64,000 bases of DNA, taken from Streptomyces acidicola (lineage in GTDB: Bacteria > Actinomycetota > Actinomycetes > Streptomycetales > Streptomycetaceae). This document shows, in pieces, positions 14,139 to 23,124 of the stretch (position 1 is its first letter; the number at the start of each line of letters is the position of its first letter). The translations under genes were made by a program, and so were the position numbers. The stretch covers positions 62,001 through 126,000 of the forward strand of contig NZ_VMNX01000001.1 of NCBI RefSeq assembly GCF_009377235.1, written 5' to 3'. The notes beneath the pieces are model-generated. The model was not told the DNA's origin, searched no databases, and saw only the letters and a list, made by a program, of their open reading frames with translations.

Positions 14139-15906
14139 GCGGTCGGTCGAGCGCCGGGACGACGGGCACGGCGAGGTCATTGCCTGGTACCGGGAGCGTC
14201 TGTCTGGGGTTGCTCCGCGTCCGGAGTTGGAGTGGGAGCCGAAGCTGATCGGCCCGACGTGGCAGCGGGACTCAGGCGGCTCGTGGCGGCTTCCGGAGGC
14301 CACGCTGGGCTGGGAAGTCCTCGGCTGGTGTGGTGTCTGGCTTCAGCACTCCCGCGGTGTCCCGTGGCGCTTCACCGACGAGCAGGCACGTTTCCTTCTC
14401 TGGTGGTTCGCCCTCGACGAGGCTGGCACGTTCGCATACCGCGATGGAGTCCTCCAAAGATTGAAGGGCTGGGGCAAAGATCCATTGGGCGCATGCTTGT
14501 GCGCCGTCGAAGCCCTGGGGCCTTCCCGTTTCGTCGACTGGGCTGCCGACGGAACACCGATCGCAACGGACAGCCCCGAGGCGTGGGTTCAGACCGCGGC
14601 CGTCAGTCTTGAGCAGACGAAGAACACGATGCGGCTCTTCCCATCGCTGTTCACAGCGGAGGCGAAGGAGCACTACCGCATCCAGGTCGGCAAGGAGACG
14701 GTCAACGCTCTGGGCGACTCGCGCCTGATCCAGGCGGTGACGTCGTCGCCGTCGACACTGGAGGGCGCGCGGGCGACCTTTGTGCTGCTGAACGAGACGC
14801 ACCACTGGGATTCGTCGAACTCGGGCCACGACATGGCCGACGTGATCGAGCGCAACGCCACCAAGTCCGCGGACGGCGCGGCGCGGACGCTCCGCATCAC
14901 GAACGCCTACGAGCCCGGACAAGACTCCGTTGCTGAGCGGGACCGGGACGCCTGGGAGGCTGTGGACGCCGGCCGGGTGATGGACTCGGGCCTGCTGTAC
15001 GACTCGATCGAAGCTCCACCGAAGGCGCCGCTGACGGTCGAGGATGCCCCGGCCGTGATCCGGTCGATCCGCGGGGATGCGGCGTGGCTGAACGTGGACC
15101 GGATCGTGAAGTCGATCGCCGACGTCAGGAACCCTCCCAGCCGGTCGAGGCGCTTCTGGTACAACATGATCGTCGCAGCCGAGGACGCCTGGATGGCGCC
15201 CTACGAATGGGACGCCTGCAAGGCCGTCGGCCTCGAAGTCAGGGACGGCGAAGAGGTCGTCATGTTCTTCGACGGCTCGAAGTCCGATGATGCGACCGCT
15301 CTGGCTGGCTGTCGTATGTCGGACGGCCACGTCTTCACGCTCGGCGTGTGGCAGCGGCCGGCGAACTGGGATCCCGACCTTCCGTGGTCGGTCCCGCGGG
15401 ACGAGGCGGATGGTGTCGTCGAGCGTGCCTTCAACACGTACAAGGTGCTGGCGTTCTTCTGTGACCCGGGCTCCGGCAAGGACGACGATGGCGAACGGTA
15501 CTGGTACGCCTACCTCGACAAGTGGGGCCAGGAGCACGGTTCGAAGCTGATCCTGCATGCGGTGACGGCGGGGCCGAAGCAGCATGCCGTCCGCTGGGAC
15601 ATGGGCGCCCCGCGCCATCAGGAGGAGTTCACGGATGCCGTGAAGCGGACGGGCGAGGACATCCTGGAGCGGCGCCTGACGCATGACGGCCACAAGGTGA
15701 TGCGGACGCACGTCGCGAACTCCCGCCGCCGCACGAATGCGTGGGGGATCACGATCGGCAAGGAGCACCGCGAGAGCGCCCGGAAGATCGACCTCGCGGT
15801 GTGCATGATCGGCGCCCGGATGCTGCGCAGGAAGCTCCTCAACAGCAAGCAGTACGGGAAGCGGCCGAAGTCGCGCGGCAAAGGCAGGGTGGTGGTGCTG
15901 CGGTGA
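14128..15906 (+). CDS. terL: Terminase large subunit
   Basis: A 592-residue protein started at GTG 14128, overlapping the small-subunit gene by 11 bases. The ATPase domain shows the variant Walker A LKGWGKDP (about residues 112-119) seen in a large group of siphovirus terminases, and a downstream ETHHW block in the Walker B area. The nuclease half has FFDGSKSDDATAL (Asp about 382) and FFCDPG (Asp about 446) as metal-binding acids. It pumps DNA into the prohead and cuts it. Length is normal for the family. Confidence 0.9.
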   Translation: MARRRSVERRDDGHGEVIAWYRERLSGVAPRPELEWEPKLIGPTWQRDSGGSWRLPEATLGWEVLGWCGVWLQHSRGVPWRFTDEQARFLLWWFALDEAGTFAYRDGVLQRLKGWGKDPLGACLCAVEALGPSRFVDWAADGTPIATDSPEAWVQTAAVSLEQTKNTMRLFPSLFTAEAKEHYRIQVGKETVNALGDSRLIQAVTSSPSTLEGARATFVLLNETHHWDSSNSGHDMADVIERNATKSADGAARTLRITNAYEPGQDSVAERDRDAWEAVDAGRVMDSGLLYDSIEAPPKAPLTVEDAPAVIRSIRGDAAWLNVDRIVKSIADVRNPPSRSRRFWYNMIVAAEDAWMAPYEWDACKAVGLEVRDGEEVVMFFDGSKSDDATALAGCRMSDGHVFTLGVWQRPANWDPDLPWSVPRDEADGVVERAFNTYKVLAFFCDPGSGKDDDGERYWYAYLDKWGQEHGSKLILHAVTAGPKQHAVRWDMGAPRHQEEFTDAVKRTGEDILERRLTHDGHKVMRTHVANSRRRTNAWGITIGKEHRESARKIDLAVCMIGARMLRRKLLNSKQYGKRPKSRGKGRVVVLR

Positions 15907-17369
15907 CTCTGTCCATCCCTGAACTCCCGCTGGTGTACCTGTCGGACGACGAGCTCGCCCTGATCAACATGCTGCGCGCGGATATGCAGCGTGACCGTTG
16001 GGCGCTGCTTCTTCGGGACGCGTACTTCAACGGCGAGCAGTTGATCCGGGATCTCGGCATCAGCATCCCGCCGCAGTTGAAGGGCCTGCATACGGTGATC
16101 GGCTGGCCGCGGGTCGGTGTCGAAAGCCTGGAAGAGCGTCTCGATCTGGAGGCGTTCCGCTGGGCGGACGGCTCGGACTCGTCGGACCTGGCGGAGATCG
16201 CCGACGCCAACGATCTGTTCGACGAATCGTCGCTGGCGCACCTGGACTCGCTGGTGTACGGCCGCGAGTATCTGGCGGTCGGCTCGGGCGACTGCGGTAC
16301 GGATGACTGCCCGCCCCTGATCTCGGCTGAGTCGCCGCTGGACATGACCCTGATGTGGGATGCCCGGCTGCGCATGGGGACGGCGGCTCTGCGGGAGTGC
16401 GCGGCTGACACGTTCGTGGAGTCGGGCCCCGAGGAGCGGATGATCGTCCTGTATCTGCCGGATCAGACGGTGACTGCGTTGCCGTCGGAGTCTGGCGGCT
16501 GGGAGGTCATCGACCGGGACATCCACAACCTGGGTGCCGTGCCGGTGGTGCGGATGGCGAACCGGCAGCGGACCGCGGACCGGGTGGGGAAGTCGGAGAT
16601 CACCCCGGAGGTCATGTCGATCACGGACGCGGCGTGCCGGCGCCTGATGGGCATGGAAGTGGCGGCCGAGTTCTTCGGCGCTCCGCAGCGCTACATCCTG
16701 GGTGCGTCGGAGTCGGCGTTCCAGGACGCGGAGGGTAACGCCAAGAGCGCGTGGGAGACGTACATCGGCCGGGTTCTCGCGTTGGAGCGGGACGAGGACG
16801 GGCAGGTGCCGACGGTCGGCCAGTTCGCCGCGCACGATCCGACGGCGATGACGCGGATCATCGACCTGTATGCGCGGATCATGTCCAGCCAGTTTGGTCT
16901 GCCGCCGCACATGCTCGGCTACACCACCGACAACCCGGCCTCAGCGGACGCGATCCGGTCGACCGAGGCGAAGCTGGTGAAGCGGTCGGAGCGCCGCATC
17001 CGCCGGTATGGGGCGGCTTGGCAGCAGGCGATGCGGCTGGCCTTGTGGGTGCGGGATGGCGTGCCGCCGGAGAAGACGCGCCGTATCGAGACGGTATGGC
17101 GGAACCCGGCGACCCCGACGGTGGCGGCGCAGGCGGACGCCACGGTGAAGCTGGTCCAGGCCGGCATCCTGCCCGCCGATTCCGACGTCACGCTGGAGAT
17201 GGCTGGGCTGACGGAGGGGCAACGGCAGCGGGTCCGGGCGGACCGACGGCTCGCCGGTGCGGCGTCGACTGGTGGCCGACTCTTGGAGCGTCTGGACGCG
17301 CTGAACCGCTCGCCGTCTGCGGCGCTGCCGGATGTGGTGGAGGTCGACGGTGGCGACGACGGTCTCTGA
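15903..17369 (+). CDS. Portal protein
   Basis: A 488-residue protein with GTG overlapping the terminase stop. It has the SPP1 gp6-like portal order: an N-terminal helical region with YFNGEQ, a wing with DPxxxxxMWD-type text (LDMTLMWDARLRMG), the RQRTADRVGKSEI segment, and a long stem/crown helix region containing QFGLPPHMLGYTTDNPASAD. The dodecameric portal is the DNA gate and terminase docking site. Order terL-portal-MuF is standard. Confidence 0.9.
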   Translation: MTLSIPELPLVYLSDDELALINMLRADMQRDRWALLLRDAYFNGEQLIRDLGISIPPQLKGLHTVIGWPRVGVESLEERLDLEAFRWADGSDSSDLAEIADANDLFDESSLAHLDSLVYGREYLAVGSGDCGTDDCPPLISAESPLDMTLMWDARLRMGTAALRECAADTFVESGPEERMIVLYLPDQTVTALPSESGGWEVIDRDIHNLGAVPVVRMANRQRTADRVGKSEITPEVMSITDAACRRLMGMEVAAEFFGAPQRYILGASESAFQDAEGNAKSAWETYIGRVLALERDEDGQVPTVGQFAAHDPTAMTRIIDLYARIMSSQFGLPPHMLGYTTDNPASADAIRSTEAKLVKRSERRIRRYGAAWQQAMRLALWVRDGVPPEKTRRIETVWRNPATPTVAAQADATVKLVQAGILPADSDVTLEMAGLTEGQRQRVRADRRLAGAASTGGRLLERLDALNRSPSAALPDVVEVDGGDDGL

Positions 17370-18123
17370 GGGTGGCCGTGACGCCGACCGGTACCGGTCC
17401 GCGCAGTTCGGCCTGTCTCGGCTGCTGGTGCGGGATGTGCGCGGACTGCGGCGGTTGATCATTCCGTCGAGGTTGCGGACGTCGGTTCCGGACTGGATCG
17501 CCGCGGTGCACGCGGTGGTCGAGCAGTACGCGCAGACGTCGGCCGCTTTGAGCGCCGAGTTCTACGACGCCCAGCGGGACGCGGCCGGAGTGCCCGGCAC
17601 GTTCACGGTGCCGGTCGCCGACCCGCCGCCCGAGGGCCGCACGGAGGCGAGCCTGCGATGGGCGACGAAGGACGTGTGGGAGCGAGACCCGGACGTCGCG
17701 ACGGCTGCGCAGCTTGAGCCCCTCGATGTCCGCTTGGAGCAGGCAGAGAGGAAGGCCGAGCTGGTCGTGCAGAAGCTCGTCGCCGACACCGGCCGCGACA
17801 CAGTCCTGGAGGCGGTACGCCAGGACCGGCAGGCGACCGCGTGGGCCCGATCGGCGGCCCTCGGCGCGTGCGCCTTCTGCAAGATGCTGTCCAGCCGCGG
17901 GGCTGTGTTTGCTCAGGACACCGTGGGCTTTCGAGCCCACGACGGCTGCCATTGCGCGGCGACTCCGGTCTTTGCGGGGCAGCGCTTTGAGTTGTCGCCG
18001 CACGCCCGCGAGTGGGCGCGCTTGTACCAGGAGTACGCCGCTGGCCACTCCGGGAGCCAGCTGGCCCGCTTCCGGCGGGCGTTGGCGGAGCACGACCAGT
18101 ACCCGCTCCCTGGCTCTTTCTGA
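17350..18123 (+). CDS. MuF-like head morphogenesis protein
   Basis: A 257-residue protein with GTG inside the end of the portal gene. Near residues 174-177 it has ACAFCKML and, about 20 residues later, FRAHDGCHCAATPVF, the Cys/His pattern of phage minor head (MuF/SPP1 gp7-like) proteins often annotated as capsid maturation proteases in actinophages. No protease catalytic triad can be assigned by eye. Likely a minor head protein entering with the portal. Confidence 0.8.
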   Translation: MATTVSEGGRDADRYRSAQFGLSRLLVRDVRGLRRLIIPSRLRTSVPDWIAAVHAVVEQYAQTSAALSAEFYDAQRDAAGVPGTFTVPVADPPPEGRTEASLRWATKDVWERDPDVATAAQLEPLDVRLEQAERKAELVVQKLVADTGRDTVLEAVRQDRQATAWARSAALGACAFCKMLSSRGAVFAQDTVGFRAHDGCHCAATPVFAGQRFELSPHAREWARLYQEYAAGHSGSQLARFRRALAEHDQYPLPGSF

Positions 18124-18186
18124 TCAACGAGGTCGCCCTGGTGGTGGCCTTTCTCATTTCCACAGCCCCTGGAGGGCCGATTCGTC

Positions 18187-18840
18187 ATGCCCGAAGAGAC
18201 CGAGACCGTCGAGCAGCAGAACACCGGCCCCGAGGAGACCGTCGATGAGACGGCGACCGAGGAGAACGGCAGCACCGAAGTCACGGAGGACGCCCAGGAG
18301 GCGGAGACCGGCGGCGAGGAGAAGCCGTTCGATCGGAAGAAGTTCGAGGCCGAACTTCGCAAGAAAAACAGCGAGGCCGCGAACCTCCGCAAGCGCCTGA
18401 AGGAGCTCGAACCGCTGGCGAAGAAGGCCAAGGAGTTCGAGGACGCGCAGAAGTCGGAGACCGAGCGCCTGACCGAGCAGTTGCAGGCCGCGAACGAGCG
18501 GATCTCAGCGACCCGGAAGCGCCTTGTCGAGGCTCGCGTCCAGGCCCTGGCCGGCTCGACGGTCGGGGAGCGAGCGGCGTTCACGGATCCCGAGGACGCA
18601 GTGACGTCCCTGGATCTCGGCTCGTACATCGACGACGACTCGGGTGCCATCGACGAGACTGCCATTGAGGCGGATCTCCAGGCGCTGTTGGAGCGCAAGC
18701 CGCACTGGGCGAAGACCCAGCCCCCGGAGGGCCCGCGGCGACCCGCGCCGGATCGCACTCAGGCGTCCGGCGCCAACAAGAAGCAGGCCCCCAGCCCGCG
18801 CGATGAGTTCGCCGGGTGGCTGAGTTCGAAGCTCACGTAG
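18187..18840 (+). CDS. Scaffolding protein
   Basis: A 217-residue, very acidic protein with ATG and a GGAGGG ribosome binding site. The first 45 residues are Glu/Thr-rich and disordered, residues 50-130 form a heptad-rich coiled coil (Lys/Glu/Ala/Leu), and the C-terminus is basic (KKQAPSPRDEFAGWL), the usual capsid-binding end. It sits directly before the major capsid gene, the canonical place for a scaffold. Confidence 0.85.
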   Translation: MPEETETVEQQNTGPEETVDETATEENGSTEVTEDAQEAETGGEEKPFDRKKFEAELRKKNSEAANLRKRLKELEPLAKKAKEFEDAQKSETERLTEQLQAANERISATRKRLVEARVQALAGSTVGERAAFTDPEDAVTSLDLGSYIDDDSGAIDETAIEADLQALLERKPHWAKTQPPEGPRRPAPDRTQASGANKKQAPSPRDEFAGWLSSKLT

Positions 18841-18860
18841 CTTCGGGAGAAGAGAACACC

Positions 18861-19817
18861 ATGGCGGTTACCGCCCCCCTGACTCTGTCCAACGTCGATG
18901 CGTCGCTTCTGCCGCGCACGATCACAGCCCCGATCTTCGAGAAGTCCACGGAACAGTCGGCAGTCATGGCGCTGGCGCGCCGGGCGCCGCTGGCTCTGGA
19001 CGCCACCACGTCGGTGCCGATCCCGATGGACGTGCCGACCGCGGACTGGGTCGGGCAGGCGGCGAAGAAGCCCCTGTCCACTGGCGGCGTCGACGTGAAG
19101 CAGATGCAGGCCAAGAAGCTGGCCGTCCTCATCCCGGTCGCCATGGAGGTCGCGAAGACCAACGCGGGCGGCCTGTACGACCAGCTGCAGAAGGACCTGC
19201 CGACCGCGTTCGCCCGCGCCTACGACCACGCGACGATCCACGGCAAGACGATGAAGGGCGCCACCGGCCCGTTCACCGAGTACCTGGCAGCCACCAGCAA
19301 CTCGGTTGCGCTGGGCACGAAGACTCAGGCGCAGGGCGGCATCTGGGCCGACCTGGTGACGGGCATGGAGGAGGTCATCGACGGTGACTGGGATTACACC
19401 GGCACCGTCGCCGACCACCGCCTGAAGCCGAAGCTGCTGCTCGCGACGGACACGACCGGCCGGCCGATCCTCGTCGACACGCAGACCCCGGGCACCGACA
19501 TGGCCGCCGCGGGCACGCTGATCGGCGAGCCGCTCGCCTACTCGCGCAGCGTGTCGGGCAAGCAGCGCCGGCAGTCCGCGTCGACGGACACCGGCCTGCG
19601 TGCGATCGGCGGTGACTGGAGCCAGGCGGCATACGGCGTGGGTTTGGATATCACCGTGAGGGTGTCCGACCAGGCCACCTACGTGGACGAGGAGGGTGGC
19701 GTCCACTCGGCGTTCCAGGAGAACTTGATCCTGATCCTCGCCGAGGCCTACTACGGCTTCGTGATGGGCGACGCCGAGGCGTTCGTGAAGTTCACCGGCA
19801 CTCCGTCGGGGTCCTGA
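18861..19817 (+). CDS. Major capsid protein (HK97 fold)
   Basis: A 318-residue protein with ATG and AGAAGAGA upstream. LPRTITAPIFEKSTEQSAVM followed by PIPMDVPTADWVG is a typical HK97-like N-arm and start of the E-loop; MEVAKTNAGGLYDQLQKDLP matches the spine helix and the last third has the P-domain strands with VGLDITVRVSDQ. Position after the scaffold confirms it. Its TGA overlaps the ATG of the glycosyltransferase, so expression is coupled. Confidence 0.9.
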   Translation: MAVTAPLTLSNVDASLLPRTITAPIFEKSTEQSAVMALARRAPLALDATTSVPIPMDVPTADWVGQAAKKPLSTGGVDVKQMQAKKLAVLIPVAMEVAKTNAGGLYDQLQKDLPTAFARAYDHATIHGKTMKGATGPFTEYLAATSNSVALGTKTQAQGGIWADLVTGMEEVIDGDWDYTGTVADHRLKPKLLLATDTTGRPILVDTQTPGTDMAAAGTLIGEPLAYSRSVSGKQRRQSASTDTGLRAIGGDWSQAAYGVGLDITVRVSDQATYVDEEGGVHSAFQENLILILAEAYYGFVMGDAEAFVKFTGTPSGS

Positions 19818-20851
19818 TGGCGACGGCTGTCCCGGCTTCCGCGCCGGGCGGGGCAGCCAAGCCCCTACAGATCGTCGCCCGCGTGCACGCGATGCCGCCC
19901 GAGCACAACGCGGGCGCCGAGCACATGCTCGTGTCGATGGTTCGGCCGCTGGTGGACCGCGGGCACGACGTGCAGGTGTGGCTGTCCCGCTACGGCAAGG
20001 CCCACGAAGAGTACGAGTACCGGGGAATTCGTGTGGTGCCGCTGGAGTCGCGCCTCGACTTCACCACCGCGGTCCGGCGGGCGGATGTGCTGCTCGCGCA
20101 TCTGGAGACGGTGCCGTCGACGGCGTCGCTGGCCCGCGGCTACGGGAAGCGGCTGGTGGTGGTGTGCCACAACACGCACAGGCCGACGTTCCGGGATGTG
20201 GCGGCGGGCGGCACGTCGCTGGCGGTGTACAACTCGCAGTGGATGGAGCGGGAGGCGGAGCTGTTCTTCGCCGAGTACCCGAAGAGCACCCAGCCGGAGT
20301 CGTCGTTGATCGTGCGGCCTCCGGTGTTCGCGGAGGAGTACCGGACGAAGCCCGGCAAGGCGATCACACTGATCAACTGCAATGAGGCGAAGGGCGGCAA
20401 GGTCCTCGCCGCTCTGGCCCGCCGCATGCCGGATCAGCAATTCCTGGCCGTGAAGGGCGCCTACGGCGAGCAGATCCTCCCCGACCTACCCAACCTCGAA
20501 GTCGTCGACCACGTCCAGGGCGAGGACATGCGGGAGAGGGTGTATGCCCGCACGCGTGTGCTGCTGATGCCGTCCTCGTATGAGTCGTGGGGGCGTGCCG
20601 GTTGTGAGGCGCTCGCCAGCGGCATTCCCGTAGTTGCTCACCCCACGCCCGGTCTGTGCGAGTCGCTGGGTGAGGCGGGCATCTTCGTCGACCGCAATGA
20701 CGTGGCGGGCTATGAGGCGGTGCTGCGGAAGCTGTTGACGGCCGCCGAGTACCGGCTGGCGTCCAAGCGGGCGAAGGCCCGGTCCGCCGAGCTGGATCCG
20801 GCCGCCGACCTTGCTGCCTGGTGCGATGTCGTGGAGGGCCTGGCCCGTTAG
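19817..20851 (+). CDS. Glycosyltransferase, GT-B fold, GT4-like
   Basis: A 344-residue protein whose ATG overlaps the capsid stop codon. It begins with the Rossmann strand QIVARVHAMPPEHNAGAE (the Gly-containing donor/acceptor loop), and ends with SYESWGRAGCEALASGIPVV, an EX7E motif (Glu about 256 and 264) typical of retaining GT-B enzymes. The substrate is not visible. Because it is translated directly after the major capsid protein, the capsid itself is the most likely acceptor; glycosylated capsids controlled by glycosyltransferases near capsid or tail genes are known from mycobacteriophages. Confidence 0.85.
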   Translation: MATAVPASAPGGAAKPLQIVARVHAMPPEHNAGAEHMLVSMVRPLVDRGHDVQVWLSRYGKAHEEYEYRGIRVVPLESRLDFTTAVRRADVLLAHLETVPSTASLARGYGKRLVVVCHNTHRPTFRDVAAGGTSLAVYNSQWMEREAELFFAEYPKSTQPESSLIVRPPVFAEEYRTKPGKAITLINCNEAKGGKVLAALARRMPDQQFLAVKGAYGEQILPDLPNLEVVDHVQGEDMRERVYARTRVLLMPSSYESWGRAGCEALASGIPVVAHPTPGLCESLGEAGIFVDRNDVAGYEAVLRKLLTAAEYRLASKRAKARSAELDPAADLAAWCDVVEGLAR

Positions 20852-20859
20852 GAGGCGTT

Positions 20860-21276
20860 GTGGCTTTCACCCCTCCGACCGTCGAACAGCTCGGCCTCTA
20901 CCTGGGGCTGGAGGAGATCGACGGCGACCGCGCGGAACTGCTGATCTCGACGGCGGTCTCGCTGTGCCAGACCATCGTGAAGCCGCTCCCCGAGGGGGCG
21001 GAGGCGGTGGTGCTGTCGGTGGCGGGCCGCGCCTACGTGAATCCGCAGCAGGTGTCCTACGAGACGATCGGCCCGATGTCGGTGCAGCGCCCGCAGGGTT
21101 CGGGCGGCCTGTACCTGACGAAGTCCGATAAATCAGCGCTGAAGTCGCTGGCTGGCCGGGGCGGGGCGTTCACGGTGGATCCGACGCCGGCGACTGCGGA
21201 TCCGTCGCCGACGTGGCCGATCGATGATCTGACGGGGTGGGCGGAGGACTACGAGGCGGGTTGGGGGTATCCCTGA
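20860..21276 (+). CDS. Head-tail adaptor (gp15/gp6-like)
   Basis: A 138-residue protein from GTG 20860 with AGGAGG upstream. The N-terminus PTVEQLGLYLGL followed by a DGDRAELLISTAVSLCQ helix is the four-helix head-tail connector pattern, and the C-terminal region contains the SYETIGPMSVQRP strand common in actinophage adaptors. It is followed by stopper, tail-completion and terminator genes in the canonical order. Confidence 0.75.
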   Translation: MAFTPPTVEQLGLYLGLEEIDGDRAELLISTAVSLCQTIVKPLPEGAEAVVLSVAGRAYVNPQQVSYETIGPMSVQRPQGSGGLYLTKSDKSALKSLAGRGGAFTVDPTPATADPSPTWPIDDLTGWAEDYEAGWGYP

Positions 21277-21638
21277 TGCCTGCCCCGTACCCGTTCGGTG
21301 AGACGGTGCGGATCGTGCGCACCGGGGCGTCGCCGGGTCGGGATCCGCGCGGCCACCCGCTGCCGGGCCCGGACGAGTCGTTCGACTTGACCGGCTGCGT
21401 GGTCACGCCGCGATCCGAGTCGCCCCAGGTGGGCGGCTCGCAGCAGCAGGACCGCGACACGGTCATTGTCGGATGGACCGTGTACGCACCAGCGGGCACT
21501 CCGCTGCGAACCACCGACAAGGCTGTGGTCCGTGGCGTCACATGCGAGATCACTGGCGAACCCGGCGACTGGGGTCGCTCCCCGTTCACTGGCACCCGCG
21601 GGCCGATTCAGTTCGCTGCCGACCGTGTTACTGGCTGA
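21276..21638 (+). CDS. Head closure (stopper) protein
   Basis: A 120-residue beta-rich protein with ATG overlapping the previous stop. PYPFGETVRIVRTG and a VIVGWTVYAPAGTPL block followed by a VRGVTCEITGEPGDW strand match SPP1 gp16-like or HK97 gp7-like stoppers, which seal the portal after packaging. Assignment rests on fold-like pattern and gene order. Confidence 0.7.
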   Translation: MPAPYPFGETVRIVRTGASPGRDPRGHPLPGPDESFDLTGCVVTPRSESPQVGGSQQQDRDTVIVGWTVYAPAGTPLRTTDKAVVRGVTCEITGEPGDWGRSPFTGTRGPIQFAADRVTG

Positions 21639-21653
21639 TTAAGGGGAGGGGCT

Positions 21654-21983
21654 GTGCCTGCACGCGTCAAGATCAAGCGCAAGGGTGTTGGCCAGATGCT
21701 GCGGATGCCGGGCATGCAGGCGGAGATGCTGCGTCGCGCCGAGGTCATCAAGGGCGTAGCCGTGGCGATCTCACCGGTCGACTCCAACAGCCCGCACCCC
21801 GGCCACTACAAGGGGTCCTGGGAGACCGACAGCACCTCCCGCGGTGGGCGCCGCAGAGACCGGGCGGTTGCCTACGTCCGCAACACCGCCTTCTACGCCC
21901 GCTGGGTGGAGTACGGCACGGAGCGGGTTCCCGCGCACCATGTGCTGCTGCGGGCCGCCCAGTTGGGTGGGCGGAACCAGTGA
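21654..21983 (+). CDS. Tail completion protein (HK97 gp10-like)
   Basis: A 109-residue protein with GTG start and AGGGGAGG upstream. It has the gp10-like order: basic N-terminus, a helix with MLRRAEVIKGVA, then SPVDSNSPHPGHYKGSW and the terminal YARWVEYGTERVPAHHVL, the most conserved block of this family. It connects neck and tail tube. Its stop overlaps the next gene. Confidence 0.85.
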   Translation: MPARVKIKRKGVGQMLRMPGMQAEMLRRAEVIKGVAVAISPVDSNSPHPGHYKGSWETDSTSRGGRRRDRAVAYVRNTAFYARWVEYGTERVPAHHVLLRAAQLGGRNQ

Positions 21984-22372
21984 CCGCGATCGTCGACATC
22001 GAGCTGGAGCTCATCACTCGCGGCCAGACGCGTTTCCCTGACGCGGTGGTGCGGGACGAGCTCGACAACAACCTGCTCAACGAGCTGCCGACGATCCAGA
22101 TCAGCCAGATCCCCGGCGGCGGCGACGATGGGGTCCGCCTGGCCCGCATGCTCGTCGACGTCGACATCTATGCGGCCACCCGCGCGGACGCGATCACGCT
22201 GGCCCGCGAGGTGCATGACTGGGTGACCCGCGAGCTCCGCGGATCCTCAACGCCCGGTCTGGTCATAGGACGGACGGCCGCCATCACGCTCCCCGCGGTG
22301 AGGCCCTACGAGAACACAGCGCTCCGTCGCGTCGGGGCAACCTACGAGATCTTCTGTCACCCGGTCTCCTGA
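21980..22372 (+). CDS. Tail terminator protein
   Basis: A 130-residue alpha/beta protein with GTG overlapping the previous stop. DIYAATRADAITLAREVHDW (a strand-helix block with the VDVDIYA strand) is characteristic of tail terminator / gpU-like proteins in actinophages. These form a hexameric ring ending tail tube growth. Position directly before the major tail protein fits. Confidence 0.75.
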   Translation: MTAIVDIELELITRGQTRFPDAVVRDELDNNLLNELPTIQISQIPGGGDDGVRLARMLVDVDIYAATRADAITLAREVHDWVTRELRGSSTPGLVIGRTAAITLPAVRPYENTALRRVGATYEIFCHPVS

Positions 22373-22382
22373 CCGGCCGAGG

Positions 22383-22421
22383 GCCCGCGCCGGACCCACA
22401 GATCCCCGCCCGTGCGCGGGC
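22383..22421. terminator. Hairpin upstream of the major tail gene
   Basis: GCCCGCGC and GCGCGGGC form an 8-bp stem with a 23-base loop between the tail terminator and major tail genes. With the hairpin after the tail gene, it isolates this highly expressed gene and may act as partial terminator or mRNA end protection. Confidence 0.35.
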
Positions 22422-22444
22422 TTCACGCATGTCTGGAGACAACG

Positions 22445-23032
22445 ATGGTCAACATCACCCGCGCCGCGGATCTTCTGGAGGTCGGAGCGAACGGGGCCGG
22501 CTGGGTGGCGCCGCTTGGTACGACGTCGCCGGGTGACCCGGCGGTGCAGCCGCTGGGGCCGTGGGCGCCGCTCGGCGCCATCAGCGACGACGGTCTTGTC
22601 CAGGGGTTCGAGGAGGACTCCCAGAGCTTCACACCGTGGGGTTTCACGGCGCCGATCCGTACCACGATCACGTCGTCGCTGCGCACGTTCGGGCTGACGG
22701 TGTGGGAGACGGGCCGCACGACGGTGCAGGCGCTGCAGTACCGTCTCGATGTCGCCGATCTGACCCCGTCGAGCGGTCTGACGACGTTCGCTGAGACCGC
22801 GAGCCCGCAGCCGGACCGGCGCGCGTTCTGGTTCGTCGTCCTCGATGGCGATTCGTTCCAACGCGGCTTCTACGTGCCCGAGGGCGAGATCACCGAGCGC
22901 TCGGACGTCACTCACAAGCAAGACGAGGTGGCGGGCTTCGAGTGGACGGTCACCGCCTACCCGGACGAGGCCGGGAACACGGTCTACCACTTCGACCGGG
23001 TGCCGGCGACCGCCGCGTACACCGGGTCCTGA
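22445..23032 (+). CDS. Major tail protein
   Basis: A 195-residue protein started at ATG 22445. It has the tail-tube beta-sandwich pattern: NITRAADLLEVGANGAGWVA near the start, PLGAISDDGLVQGFEEDSQS with a FTPWGFTAP insertion, and near the end WTVTAYPDEAGNTVYHF. Flanked by hairpins and followed by the tail-assembly chaperones, as expected. It forms the tail tube and may carry the host-specific surface of the tail shaft. Confidence 0.85.
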   Translation: MVNITRAADLLEVGANGAGWVAPLGTTSPGDPAVQPLGPWAPLGAISDDGLVQGFEEDSQSFTPWGFTAPIRTTITSSLRTFGLTVWETGRTTVQALQYRLDVADLTPSSGLTTFAETASPQPDRRAFWFVVLDGDSFQRGFYVPEGEITERSDVTHKQDEVAGFEWTVTAYPDEAGNTVYHFDRVPATAAYTGS

Positions 23033-23036
23033 GACG

Positions 23037-23081
23037 GGTGGGTGGGCCGCCAACCGTCGGCGCGGGCCCGGCCCGCCCACC
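23037..23081. terminator. Strong hairpin after the major tail gene
   Basis: GGTGGGTGGGCCG (23037-23049) pairs over 13 positions with CGGCCCGCCCACC (23069-23081), one pair being G-T. It begins five bases after the stop, then CTCTACTCCC. Likely partial termination so that the tail-tube mRNA is more abundant than the downstream genes. Confidence 0.6.
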
Positions 23082-23124
23082 TCTACTCCCTGTCCCGCGC
23101 CGTTGATTGAAGGAGGCCCGCGCC

